Source of the DNA: Bacteroidaceae bacterium
GTDB taxonomy: Bacteria > Bacteroidota > Bacteroidia > Bacteroidales > Barnesiellaceae_A
Reading direction: 5' to 3'
NCBI GenBank assembly: GCA_017561285.1
Contig: JAFZDG010000347.1
Coordinates: forward strand, 1-17,002
Length of the DNA: 17,002 nucleotides
Shown here: piece by piece, positions 1 through 7,483 of the stretch
Layout of the letters: every line of letters starts with the position of its first letter
Numbering within the stretch: position 1 is the stretch's first letter
Notes under the pieces: generated by a model
Told to the model about the DNA's origin: nothing
What the model saw: the letters and a program-made list of their open reading frames with translations, nothing else
Databases searched by the model: none
Translations under genes and position numbers: made by a program

Positions 1-292
1 GCCATAAAACGTGCCGAACTTGTATCTCTACCGGATATTGGAAGCTGAGGAACAATCCTTCGTGAGAACGGTCTTCGGGCGATAAGGCCAAAAGGTCTTT
101 GCCATAAAATTCCACTTCGCCTTTGGTAACTTCGTAGGCGGGATTACCGGTAAGAACAGCCGAGAGAGTACTCTTTCCCGAGCCGTTGGGTCCCATAATG
201 GCATGAACCTCTCCGGGACGCACTGTAAGGTTTATTCCTTTCAATATCTCTTTGCCATTGATATTGGCATGAAGGTCTTCTATTCTTAACAT
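1..292 (-). CDS. sufC: SufC, Fe-S cluster assembly ATPase (5' part, cut by window edge; apparent frameshift)
   Basis: ABC-type ATPase of the SUF iron-sulfur cluster assembly system. It works in the cytoplasm with SufB and SufD, which are not in this window. The first 97 codons are visible from an ATG at 292-290. The protein opens MLRIEDLHANINGKEILKGI, has a Walker A GPNGSGKST at residues 34-42, and reaches the Q-loop in FQYPVEI (residues 84-90), all strongly SufC-like. Directly after Ile90 the frame reads QVRHVLW, whereas SufC normally continues with PG and then a stretch ending in FM. The neighbouring frame reads TSSARFM there, so a small deletion is suspected (see findings). sufC is the first gene of its transcript: 194 noncoding bases with a promoter lie upstream, then folK. 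The family assignment is near certain; intactness is doubtful. Confidence 0.9.
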   Translation of the reverse strand, partial: MLRIEDLHANINGKEILKGINLTVRPGEVHAIMGPNGSGKSTLSAVLTGNPAYEVTKGEVEFYGKDLLALSPEDRSHEGLFLSFQYPVEIQVRHVLW

Positions 293-325
293 ATCGTTAT
301 ATACTTTTTTGATTATCTATAAATG

Positions 326-395
326 TTCTATCACGCTATCACAACAGGTCATTATCTATGCCCAAAGATGGGTATAATACCGCAATGTGATAGAA
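326..395 (-). promoter_or_regulatory. sufC leader with 9-bp inverted repeat at the predicted +1
   Basis: TTCTATCAC at 326-334 is the exact reverse complement of GTGATAGAA at 387-395. A second direct copy of CTATCAC lies at 336-342, eight bases after the one at 328-334. Between the arms, 359-378 can form a smaller imperfect hairpin (TATGCCC/GGGTATA on the plus strand). The predicted transcription start falls at about 395-396, so the right arm would be the first bases of the mRNA. It could be a protein operator or an RNA helix closing the leader; sequence alone cannot decide. Nothing else was recognised in the 293-486 intergenic region. Confidence 0.4.
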
Positions 396-399
396 TGCA

Positions 400-431
400 C
401 AAAGATACATTTTTTCTGCTGTATTGCGCAA
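400..431 (-). promoter_or_regulatory. Predicted sufC promoter
   Basis: On the minus strand TATCTTTG (plus 400-407) matches the Bacteroides -7 consensus TAnnTTTG exactly. A TTG lies 21 bases upstream, at the spacing expected for the -33 element. The predicted transcription start is about 395, giving a leader of roughly 100 bases before the sufC ATG. Confidence 0.6.
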
Positions 432-486
432 CTCCGCAAAAGCAAAAATAATTTAAGTTTTGAGTTGAAAGTTTATATTTTCGCCC

Positions 487-957
487 CTATGCCTCCACAA
501 TAGCGCGTAGTTGTGCTGCTGTGAGGTGCAATATGGGATGTTCCCATTGAGGTGCTATTTCGCATAGCGGGGCAAGAACAAACAAACGTTGATGCATACG
601 AGGGTGTGGCAGTACCAATAAATCGTCATTGCACACCATATCTTCGCAAGCAATAATGTCAATATCGAGCGAGCGATCGCAATAAGTTCCATCGGCATTG
701 CGATGAGTGGTACAACCCAAGTCTATCTCTATACGATGAGTCTCTGACAACAGTTCGTGTGGACTCATAGTGCTGCGTACAGCCACAACAGCATTCATAA
801 AAAGGTTGTCCGAATCAAAACCATCGGCTTGCGTTTCGTACATCGAAGAACACGCCTCTACGACACCTATTCGTTCGCTCAACAAATCAATGGCTTGCTT
901 CAATATAAGTTCTCTATTTCCTATATTCGATCCAAGTCCTATGTAAAAAAGTTTCAT
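487..957 (-). CDS. folK: FolK, 2-amino-4-hydroxy-6-hydroxymethyldihydropteridine diphosphokinase (HPPK)
   Basis: Transfers pyrophosphate from ATP to 6-hydroxymethyl-7,8-dihydropterin, the step before dihydropteroate synthase in folate synthesis; cytoplasmic. The reading from ATG 957 gives 156 residues, normal for a stand-alone HPPK. Family motifs are in order: YIGLGSNIGNRE at the N terminus, SSMYETQADGF near 37-47, the metal-binding DRSLDID at 94-100 (Asp98 and Asp100 correspond to the two magnesium-binding aspartates), and PHPRMHQRLFVLAPL at 117-131. A longer reading to 1011 is possible, but its 18 extra residues precede the conserved start and overlap the predicted transcription start, so 957 is preferred. 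It has its own promoter and is followed by 194 noncoding bases before sufC, so it appears monocistronic. Confidence 0.96.
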   Translation of the reverse strand: MKLFYIGLGSNIGNRELILKQAIDLLSERIGVVEACSSMYETQADGFDSDNLFMNAVVAVRSTMSPHELLSETHRIEIDLGCTTHRNADGTYCDRSLDIDIIACEDMVCNDDLLVLPHPRMHQRLFVLAPLCEIAPQWEHPILHLTAAQLRAIVEA

Positions 958-999
958 AAAATACCTATTATAATACGCTGTACGGCTTGTTTTGTGTTG

Positions 1000-1029
1000 C
1001 AAAGTTATCAAAAAAGTTTATTTGCGCAA
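1000..1029 (-). promoter_or_regulatory. Predicted folK promoter
   Basis: On the minus strand TAACTTTG (plus 1000-1007) matches TAnnTTTG, with TTG (plus 1027-1029) 19 bases upstream. The predicted start at about 995 leaves a leader of about 38 bases. This also excludes the upstream ATG at 1011 as the translation start. Confidence 0.65.
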
Positions 1030-1070
1030 TAAGTTCGTGCGCATTTTTTTGAAAAATAAATGACGTTTTA

Positions 1071-1103
1071 TTGAGTGAATTAGGCAAAAAAGCTATACCT
1101 TTA
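1071..1103 (+). promoter_or_regulatory. Possible nrdDG promoter
   Basis: TACCTTTA at 1096-1103 differs from TAnnTTTG only at the last base. TTG at 1071-1073 lies 22 bases upstream, slightly long. The predicted start at about 1107 leaves a leader of about 60 bases. I see no clear NrdR box pair in the 1030-1168 region. Confidence 0.4.
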
Positions 1104-1168
1104 CACTCGATTTCGCCTTTTATAGCAGGGCAATTTAATGTAAATATTTAACTCAAACAGCATAATCG

Positions 1169-3568
1169 ATGGAAACAAAAGCCATTACCATTATCAAACG
1201 CGATGGAGCTTCGGAAGCATTCTCAATCGACAAGATAAAAAGAGCCATAGAAAAGGCCTATCGAGCCGGAAATATCAGTGACGAAGCAACGATCAATCAG
1301 ATATCGGAGCGTGTGATGCAAAGTATCACTACCGAAGAGGTAACTGTGGAACAAGTACAAGACCTCGTTGAAAAGGAGTTGATGCGTGTCAATCCCGATA
1401 TTGCCAAGCGCTATATAATATATCGTGAATGGCGCACCAAAGAGCGCGACAAACGCACCTCTATGAAGCACGTAATGGATGGTATTGTGTCGGTAGAGAA
1501 GAATGATATAAACCTCAGCAATGCCAATATGTCGTCACATACTCCTGCCGGACAAATGATGACATTTGCCTCGGAAGTAACCAAAGACTATGCCTACAAA
1601 TATTTGGTAGGAGTGCGTTATGCACGTGCGCACAAAAATGGCGACATCCATATACACGACCTCGATTATTACCCCACCAAGACTACAACTTGTACGCAAT
1701 ATGACCTGGACGACATTTTCTCGAGAGGTTTTCGCACAAAGAATGGTACGGTACGTCCCCCTCAGTCCATATTCAGTTATGCAACGTTGGCAACCATTAT
1801 TTTCCAAACCAACCAAAATGAACAACATGGCGGACAGTCGATACCTGCATTCGACCATTTTATGGCAGCCGGTGTCATCAAGAGTTTTCGCAAGCACCTT
1901 ATGGATGGCATAGCGTTCTTAATGGAGTTGAAAGGCTGTGAGAAGGTCCTTGATCTGAAAGAGCCTTTTGCACAAGCAATTACCACAATAGCTCAAAACG
2001 ACATTCAAAGCAATGCCGTAATGAAAATTTTGCAAGAAGAGGGTGTTGAGATAACTACTGACGAGTTGCACAAACTGTGGGCGCACAGTCACGAATCAAC
2101 ACGCAAGGATACCCACCAAGCTATGGAGGGACTTATACACAACCTTAATACCATGCACTCGCGCGGTGGTAATCAGGTGGTGTTCAGCTCTATTAACTAT
2201 GGTACCGATACCAGCCCCGAAGGTCGTATGGTAATACGTGAATTGTTGGCATCTACCGTAAAAGGTCTTGGTACGGGAGAAGTACCGGTATTCCCCATTC
2301 AAATATTCAAGGTTAAAGAGGGTATATCATACTCCGAAGCCGACTATAACAAGGCAATGGAGAATATTGAGGATGCTTTGGCGGGTAAGTTGGCGTTTGA
2401 AACACCCAATTTCGACCTCTTGTTATTAGCTTGCAAGACTACCTCAACCTCATTGTTCCCCAATTTCCTTTTCCTTGATGCACCATACAACCGTCACGAA
2501 GATTGGCGAGCAGATGATCCCAACCGTTTTCGCTACGAGGTGGCAACAATGGGCTGCCGAACCCGCGTTTTTGAGAATCTCAATGGCATAAAGAGCTCAT
2601 GGGGACGAGGAAACCTTTCGTTTACGTCTATGAATATGCCGCGATTGGCTATAGAGGCTCGCCGCGAAGCAGAGGAGTTGCACCCTTATGACGACAAGCA
2701 CGTTGTACGCAAAGAGGCTCGTATCATTTTCCTCGAGAAAGTGCGTATGATGGCAGCTATGATTGCCGAGCAGTTGTATGAGCGCTATCAATATCAACGC
2801 ACCGCACTTGCACGCCAATTCCCGTTTATGATGGGCAATGATGTGTGGAAAGGTGGTATGCAACTCAATCCCAATGACGAAGTTGGCGATGTTTTGCTCT
2901 CAGGCACATTGGGCATTGGATTTATAGGTGGTCATAATGCAATGGTAGCTATCTATGACGAAGGTCATACCTACAGCCAAGAGGCCTGGAATACGCTATA
3001 CGATGCCATCCAAGTAATGAATACGGTTGTTGAGGAGTATAAGTTACGCTATGGACTCAACTACTCAGTATTGGCAACTCCGGCCGAAGGTCTTTCGGGA
3101 CGCTTCACCAAGATGGACCGTCAGCGATATGGCGTAATACCCGGCGTTACCGACCGCGACTACTATGTAAATTCGTTCCATATCGACGTGAAAGAACCCA
3201 TTAGTATTGTAGATAAAATAAAGAAAGAGGCCCCATTCCACGCTATTACTCGCGGCGGACACATTACTTATGTAGAACTGGACGGAGAAGCCAAAAAGAA
3301 CGTTGTGGTTATTCTCAAGATCGTAAAGGTAATGCAAGACGAAGGCGTAGGTTACGGCTCTATCAATCACCCCATCGATACCTGCCGCCAATGCGGATAC
3401 AAAGGCGTAATATATAGTACGTGTCCGGTATGTCAAAGCGAGAATATTATGCGTATGCGCCGCATTACAGGTTATCTGACCGGCAGCCTTGAAACATGGA
3501 ACTCGGCCAAGCAAGCCGAAGAGCGTGATCGCATAAAACATAGTCAATGCAAAGGCTCAACATTATAA
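1169..3568 (+). CDS. nrdD: NrdD, anaerobic (class III) ribonucleoside-triphosphate reductase
   Basis: Reduces ribonucleoside triphosphates to deoxyribonucleotides without oxygen, using a glycyl radical installed by NrdG. The 799 residues show an N-terminal ATP-cone (about 5-95, starting ITIIKRDGASEAFSIDKI), which senses ATP/dATP, then the reductase barrel. Candidate thiyl and redox cysteines are Cys175 in KTTTCTQ and Cys463 in MGCRTR. The C terminus carries the zinc site Cys739, Cys742, Cys752, Cys755, then the glycyl-radical motif RRITGYL with Gly768. All hallmark residues are present and length is normal. The start at 1169 is the first ATG before the ATP-cone. The last 22 bases overlap nrdG, so the two are co-transcribed and probably translationally coupled. 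An oxygen-labile enzyme fits an anaerobic lifestyle. Confidence 0.98.
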   Translation: METKAITIIKRDGASEAFSIDKIKRAIEKAYRAGNISDEATINQISERVMQSITTEEVTVEQVQDLVEKELMRVNPDIAKRYIIYREWRTKERDKRTSMKHVMDGIVSVEKNDINLSNANMSSHTPAGQMMTFASEVTKDYAYKYLVGVRYARAHKNGDIHIHDLDYYPTKTTTCTQYDLDDIFSRGFRTKNGTVRPPQSIFSYATLATIIFQTNQNEQHGGQSIPAFDHFMAAGVIKSFRKHLMDGIAFLMELKGCEKVLDLKEPFAQAITTIAQNDIQSNAVMKILQEEGVEITTDELHKLWAHSHESTRKDTHQAMEGLIHNLNTMHSRGGNQVVFSSINYGTDTSPEGRMVIRELLASTVKGLGTGEVPVFPIQIFKVKEGISYSEADYNKAMENIEDALAGKLAFETPNFDLLLLACKTTSTSLFPNFLFLDAPYNRHEDWRADDPNRFRYEVATMGCRTRVFENLNGIKSSWGRGNLSFTSMNMPRLAIEARREAEELHPYDDKHVVRKEARIIFLEKVRMMAAMIAEQLYERYQYQRTALARQFPFMMGNDVWKGGMQLNPNDEVGDVLLSGTLGIGFIGGHNAMVAIYDEGHTYSQEAWNTLYDAIQVMNTVVEEYKLRYGLNYSVLATPAEGLSGRFTKMDRQRYGVIPGVTDRDYYVNSFHIDVKEPISIVDKIKKEAPFHAITRGGHITYVELDGEAKKNVVVILKIVKVMQDEGVGYGSINHPIDTCRQCGYKGVIYSTCPVCQSENIMRMRRITGYLTGSLETWNSAKQAEERDRIKHSQCKGSTL

Positions 3569-4056
3569 ACGTATATCCCGAAACCATAGCCGACGGCTAC
3601 GGGCTGCGCTATGCCATTTACCTGGCAGGCTGCCGCCATGCCTGTCCCGGATGCCACAATCCCGAAAGTTGGTCGCCGCATGCCGGAGAGCCCTTTACGG
3701 AGGAGATACTGTCGCGCATTATCGATGAAATCAACAACGATACATTGCTCGATGGTATTACCCTCTCGGGAGGCGATCCATTCTATCATCCCGAAGCCCT
3801 GCTCGAACTGCTTGTACGACTCAAGCGCGAGACGCAGCAAAACATATGGTGCTACACAGGATTTACCTACGAAACTCTCCTATCCAACGACATCACACGC
3901 GACTGCCTGCGTTTTATAGATACGCTGGTCGATGGCCCTTTTGTGCAACGCCTGCACGATCCGACACTACACTTCAGAGGCAGTAGCAACCAACGCATTT
4001 TACATCTGCATCCGGGCGCACCAACGATAGCCCAAGAGGGTGGTTATCGCCCATAA
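3547..4056 (+). CDS. nrdG: NrdG, anaerobic ribonucleotide reductase activating protein
   Basis: Radical-SAM enzyme that abstracts hydrogen from the NrdD glycine (Gly768 of the upstream gene), using S-adenosylmethionine and a 4Fe-4S cluster. In 169 residues it shows the CX3CX2C cluster motif at Cys29, Cys33 and Cys36 (GCRHACPGC) and the SAM-binding GGDPF at 75-79. Length and motif placement are typical of short NrdG proteins, which lack the extra ferredoxin domain of pyruvate-formate-lyase activases. The ATG lies inside the nrdD reading frame in a different frame (22-base overlap), pointing to translational coupling. Cluster supply would come from the Suf system represented at both ends of this region. 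Confidence 0.97.
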   Translation: MQRLNIINVYPETIADGYGLRYAIYLAGCRHACPGCHNPESWSPHAGEPFTEEILSRIIDEINNDTLLDGITLSGGDPFYHPEALLELLVRLKRETQQNIWCYTGFTYETLLSNDITRDCLRFIDTLVDGPFVQRLHDPTLHFRGSSNQRILHLHPGAPTIAQEGGYRP

Positions 4057-4090
4057 ATACAGGCCGTTTTACAACGATAAAACTTAGCAT

Positions 4091-5338
4091 ATGAAACGTT
4101 ATATCTTTCTTCTATTGTTGGTTTCTGTTCTCATCGCAAAGGCGCAGAACATTTCCAACTATCGTATCGGGTTTGATAAGTGCGATGCAGGAGATGGTGC
4201 GCTCAAAGTAGAATGTTCATTTGTCATAAACTTTGCCGGACAAGACTCTGTAGTGTTAGACTTTGGCGGTACATTAGAAGCGGAGGCTGTACAAGATTTA
4301 CGCATAACACCCGACAATGTAAAATATAACTTCAATCCCACTGTAAAGCAGATTACATTCTACCGAAATCGCAGCGATTGGCAGCGTGTGGCAATGGAGT
4401 ATATCTTTATGAATCTTACTTCTGTGTTAATGTACGATGGTTCGGGTGCGGAGATATGGGAGAGTATATACAGCTCAAGCGGCGAGTTTTATTATCCGAT
4501 GCGTAGAGGTACCGACTATGAAGGCGAGGTTAAATTTACGGTTCCCGACTCTTTATTGGTCATTATGCAAGGTGGTACTGATGCAACACAGTGGCAATCT
4601 ATCAACCGTTGCGTACCCATCAATTTTGCCTTTTTGAATAAAGCGGTGTATGCCAAGCAGACAATGACCGGCAATGATGGATGTGAGGTGTATCAAGTCA
4701 TTGGCGAGCAGGCCGACTCGGCTCGTTATGAGACGCTATGTCAATTGACCGAAAAATCCATTCGGTGGTTTGAAGAGATGTATGGCGAGGATTATCTCTG
4801 CGGCCGTTATGGAGCTGCAGCCTATCCGGCCTTTATTTTTCACAAAGGAAATGGCTCCTTCAACCGTTACAATATGGGATTTATCTCGGCCTCACAAGAG
4901 AAGTTTGCAACCTACCCCGACATCTATCCGCTCATTCACGAAATAGGCCATAGATGGATGGGCGAATACACAATGTTTATAGAGAGCGGAGAGCGAGGCT
5001 ATGCCTTTATTATAGAGACACTCAATGAGTTTATGACACTTATGTGCATTCGCGATATAGTAGGTGTAGAGGCATATGAAGCCCTAATAGAGAATTGTCG
5101 AGCCGGCTGGGACAAAATAAAAGGGACAAACCAAGATGTTCATCCCATAGATGTTACGGACAACAACAACATACCCGTAACATACCGCAAAGGGGTTGTG
5201 ATGTTAGATAGTATTGCACAAGAGGTTGGATATGATGTAGTAACGTCTGTTATTGTACAATTCTACAACCAATGTAAGGGAATACCCAACTTAGAATACG
5301 AGGACTTTGAGCAGATAGGCGGTTGCTTGATTAGATAG
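4091..5338 (+). CDS. Exported M1-like (gluzincin) zinc metallopeptidase
   Basis: Probably a secreted or periplasmic zinc peptidase distantly related to family M1; substrate unknown. The 415-residue protein starts with a signal peptide (MKRYIFLLLLVSVLIAKAQ, cleavage near Ala18-Gln19). Residues 20-200 look like an M1-type beta-rich N-terminal domain. The catalytic part has HEIGH at 283-287, NEF with Glu313, and YRKGVVML at 365-372, resembling the YEKG segment of M1 enzymes. Here 25 residues separate the second His from Glu313, against 18 in typical M1. The exopeptidase GxMEN motif is not evident; NRYNMGF at 258-264 sits roughly where it would be. The C terminus ends soon after the catalytic domain, so it lacks the long helical domain of classical aminopeptidases. 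It starts 34 bases after nrdG and might be co-transcribed; no clear own promoter was found. It ends before a strong terminator. Confidence 0.75.
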   Translation: MKRYIFLLLLVSVLIAKAQNISNYRIGFDKCDAGDGALKVECSFVINFAGQDSVVLDFGGTLEAEAVQDLRITPDNVKYNFNPTVKQITFYRNRSDWQRVAMEYIFMNLTSVLMYDGSGAEIWESIYSSSGEFYYPMRRGTDYEGEVKFTVPDSLLVIMQGGTDATQWQSINRCVPINFAFLNKAVYAKQTMTGNDGCEVYQVIGEQADSARYETLCQLTEKSIRWFEEMYGEDYLCGRYGAAAYPAFIFHKGNGSFNRYNMGFISASQEKFATYPDIYPLIHEIGHRWMGEYTMFIESGERGYAFIIETLNEFMTLMCIRDIVGVEAYEALIENCRAGWDKIKGTNQDVHPIDVTDNNNIPVTYRKGVVMLDSIAQEVGYDVVTSVIVQFYNQCKGIPNLEYEDFEQIGGCLIR

Positions 5339-5370
5339 GAGCTGCTATCGTTGCCATTATTGAATAAGAC

Positions 5371-5410
5371 AAGCCTCGCCGAGTTAATTTTCAGCGAGGC
5401 TTTCTCTTTG
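5371..5410. terminator. Bidirectional intrinsic terminator between convergent genes
   Basis: Perfect 9-bp inverted repeat AAGCCTCGC (5371-5379) / GCGAGGCTT (5394-5402) with a 14-base loop. A pyrimidine- and T-rich tail follows on the plus strand (5401-5415), and a weaker T-containing tail on the minus strand. It lies between the stop of the peptidase gene (5338, +) and the stop of the DUF2807 gene (5429, -), so it can serve both. Confidence 0.85.
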
Positions 5411-5428
5411 TTTCTATTGTAGATTGTA

Positions 5429-6073
5429 TCAATTATCGTGGCGTATGCCGGCTTTGCGACCGCTGCGATTAACGGTGCGTGTAGGGCCATGCATCTCAAT
5501 CTCGCCACTGCCTACAACGTTGGCATTGAGAGTATCAACGCAACGACAATCTATATTGCCCGATCCATTTACGGTAGCATCGAGGAAATCAACTCTGAAC
5601 TCTTCGGCATCAATGTCACCACTGCCGTTGAGGTTGTATTCGGCTTTGTTGCACGAGCCGGTAAGCTCAATGTCGCCGCTACCCGATGAGGTGGCTGTAA
5701 AACGATCGTTAATGAGGTTTTTTACATCAATATCACCACTGCCACTCAATATGGCACACAATAGGTCGGGAGCTGTAAGGATAACTTTTACATTCGATAC
5801 ATTACTACCCTCGGCAGCACCTATAACAAGAGTCTTGCCCATAAGCGTAAAGTTTACATTGCCTATTTGTTGAGCATCGCCATAGACACTCACTTTCTGC
5901 TCTTTGTGTTGTGTAAACTCTACATCGAAAGATGCGTTTGATATAATATTTTCAAAATAACCTATGTTATCTATCTCTTGTGTTACATAACCGGCATGAT
6001 AGTCATCACTCCACGCTGTGCCTGTAGATAGTGCTATACCCAATAGTGTGGTTAAAAGAAATTTGTGCTTCAT
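5429..6073 (-). CDS. DUF2807 (head-GIN domain) exported protein
   Basis: A secreted or cell-envelope protein of the DUF2807 / head-GIN family, common in Bacteroidota and of unproven function. The 214-residue product has a signal peptide (cleavage near TAWSD, residues 19-23) and no lipobox. After about residue 40 it forms a beta-helix-like domain. The diagnostic feature is a short G-S-G-(D/N/E)-I repeat at residues 111-115, 131-135, 150-154, 170-174 and 188-192, spaced 18-20 residues, as expected for one turn per rung of a solenoid. The protein ends with a basic tail (NRSGRKAGIRHDN). The ATG lies 28 bases downstream of the stop of a paralogous gene, without room for a clear promoter, so the two form one operon. 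It differs from its neighbour in lacking a lipid anchor. Confidence 0.85.
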   Translation of the reverse strand: MKHKFLLTTLLGIALSTGTAWSDDYHAGYVTQEIDNIGYFENIISNASFDVEFTQHKEQKVSVYGDAQQIGNVNFTLMGKTLVIGAAEGSNVSNVKVILTAPDLLCAILSGSGDIDVKNLINDRFTATSSGSGDIELTGSCNKAEYNLNGSGDIDAEEFRVDFLDATVNGSGNIDCRCVDTLNANVVGSGEIEMHGPTRTVNRSGRKAGIRHDN

Positions 6074-6101
6074 ATCTCTCTATATTTTCTTGTTTGACAA
6101 T

Positions 6102-6815
6102 TTAATCTATATCACGAATAACACGACCGCTGCTCACAACTTGCAATCCGGCCGGGCCTTGATATTTTATCTCACCCATTCCGGTGGTGTGAGCCTCTAA
6201 GCGCTCGGTAGCGTAGCACTCAATCTCGCCATTTCCATCCACTCTTGCATTCAAAGAGCCCACATTCATACGGTCGGCATTAATCTCTCCACGACCATCT
6301 ACCTTATAAACAGCCTCTTGTGCAGTTCCTCTGATAGATATGTTTCCGCTACCTATTACGGTGGCTGTCAAATGCGGCACATTGAGATTGGCTACCTCTA
6401 TCTCTCCATCGCCCTCTACACGTAGAGTTTGTATGGGGTTATGCACACCCGATTCGGCATTGTCGTTGGCTTGCACGCCTATCAGACCGGGGAGTGCTAC
6501 AAAAACAACAGGCTCTTCTTCGACCAGGACTTTTACACCATCGGCGTATTTTACCACCAACACATCGTCAACAACCGTTGTAGATATATGTGGCAAAACA
6601 TTGCTGGGAGCATATACAGATATAGCATTTGCGCCACTTGTTACCCTTACTTCTATATTGTCATAGACAGCAATAGTGTTATATTGAGCAGATGCTCCTT
6701 GCTCTATCACTTGGTTTTGGTAATTATTATTACCTATAATTGTATTATCACAAGCGGTAGATAATAGTATAAAGAATGATGCTATTGCAATATAAAATCC
6801 TTTTTTCATATACAT
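6102..6815 (-). CDS. DUF2807 (head-GIN domain) lipoprotein
   Basis: Paralogue of the next gene downstream, but lipid-anchored: a lipobox LSTAC at residues 18-22 of the 237-residue reading places the mature N-terminal cysteine at Cys22. The solenoid motif is more divergent: GDGEI 135-139, GSGNI 155-159, GRGEI 174-178, GNGEI 194-198, GMGEI 212-216. The spacing stays near 18-20 residues. The function of the family is not established. Translation may begin at 6815 (MYMKK) or at the second ATG at 6809 (MKKGF); both lie downstream of the predicted start of transcription near 6841, so the choice is open. It is first in a two-gene operon with its own promoter, separate from the cobalamin adenosyltransferase upstream. 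Confidence 0.85.
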   Translation of the reverse strand: MYMKKGFYIAIASFFILLSTACDNTIIGNNNYQNQVIEQGASAQYNTIAVYDNIEVRVTSGANAISVYAPSNVLPHISTTVVDDVLVVKYADGVKVLVEEEPVVFVALPGLIGVQANDNAESGVHNPIQTLRVEGDGEIEVANLNVPHLTATVIGSGNISIRGTAQEAVYKVDGRGEINADRMNVGSLNARVDGNGEIECYATERLEAHTTGMGEIKYQGPAGLQVVSSGRVIRDID

Positions 6816-6845
6816 AATGTTTTAAATTGTTTGTTAATATCACCA

Positions 6846-6877
6846 CAAAGATATTATAATTTTATTTTATATTGCAA
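6846..6877 (-). promoter_or_regulatory. Predicted promoter of the DUF2807 pair
   Basis: On the minus strand TATCTTTG (plus 6846-6853) matches TAnnTTTG, with TTG (plus 6875-6877) 21 bases upstream. The predicted start is near 6841, leaving a leader of about 26 bases. The surrounding 110-base gap is very AT-rich and contains nothing else recognisable. Confidence 0.6.
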
Positions 6878-6925
6878 TATTATGCATAATATAATAACAT
6901 ATTTTATGTTAAAAAATACGCTATC

Positions 6926-7483
6926 TTATCTATCACCCCAGAAAATCTCCGGTGTAGAAGTGGTATGGTTTATATAACGTGCCAACACGAAGAAGTAGTC
7001 GGATAGTCGGTTGACATAACGTTGTACATTGTCGGCAAGGGTGTGGTGTTGGGCCAATGCGCATATGCATCGTTCGGCTCTACGACACACAGTGCGACAC
7101 ACATGGGCTTGTGCTGCAGCAACAGCTCCACCGGGTAAAACGAATTTACACAAAGGGGGCACTATCGCATCGAGCTGGTCTATACGTCGCTCTACGCACT
7201 CTATTTCATCTTCGCTCAAACGGCTCGACTCATGGAGTTTGGTGGTTTCGAGATCGGTAGCCAGGGCCGATCCTACAATAAACAAACAGTCTTGTATGCG
7301 GCGCAACAAGGCTGTATCATCACCTGCCGGCATCAAGGCTATAAGCAGACCTATATGGGCATTTAGTTCATCGGTTGTACCATATGCCTCCAGGCGCACA
7401 TCGGCTTTTGATACGCGTTTGCCTCCTACCAACGAGGTGGTACCTTTATCGCCTGTGGCTGTGTAAAGATTACTTTTTTTCAT
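6926..7483 (-). CDS. PduO-type cob(I)yrinic acid a,c-diamide / cob(I)alamin adenosyltransferase
   Basis: Adenosylates cob(I)alamin with ATP to make coenzyme B12; cytoplasmic. The 185-residue sequence begins with the PduO-family ATP-binding signature: YTATGDKGTTSLVGGKRV at 7-24 and RLEAYGTTDELNAHIG at 30-45. The second signature RTVCRRAER is at 130-138, with FVLPGG at 115-120 and RYVNRLSDYFFVLAR at 155-169. Length matches the bacterial trimeric enzyme. Its start overlaps the end of the LOG-family gene by 14 bases, indicating an operon. It is the natural metabolic partner of the B12 uptake operon at 11952-16363, although transcribed from the other strand with no riboswitch visible upstream. Gene naming varies (cobO, pduO, yvqK), so no symbol is given. 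Confidence 0.95.
   Translation of the reverse strand: MKKSNLYTATGDKGTTSLVGGKRVSKADVRLEAYGTTDELNAHIGLLIALMPAGDDTALLRRIQDCLFIVGSALATDLETTKLHESSRLSEDEIECVERRIDQLDAIVPPLCKFVLPGGAVAAAQAHVCRTVCRRAERCICALAQHHTLADNVQRYVNRLSDYFFVLARYINHTTSTPEIFWGDR

Noticed and set aside
958..1011. N-terminal extension of FolK to the ATG at 1011
   Set aside because: It lies upstream of or on the predicted transcription start and adds residues before the conserved MKLFYIGLGSN start.
3065..3547. Long antisense frames within nrdD, e.g. 160 residues on the minus strand
   Set aside because: They are fully covered by the conserved NrdD coding sequence, with no promoter, no family resemblance and a composition typical of a frame shadow.
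4066..4083. Hairpin GTTTTA/TAAAAC between nrdG and the peptidase gene as a terminator
   Set aside because: It is only six AT-rich pairs with no U-tract, so it is too weak to call.
5438..5873. Plus-strand frames within the DUF2807 gene
   Set aside because: They arise from the GSGDI repeats read on the opposite strand; the minus-strand protein has a signal peptide and family motifs.
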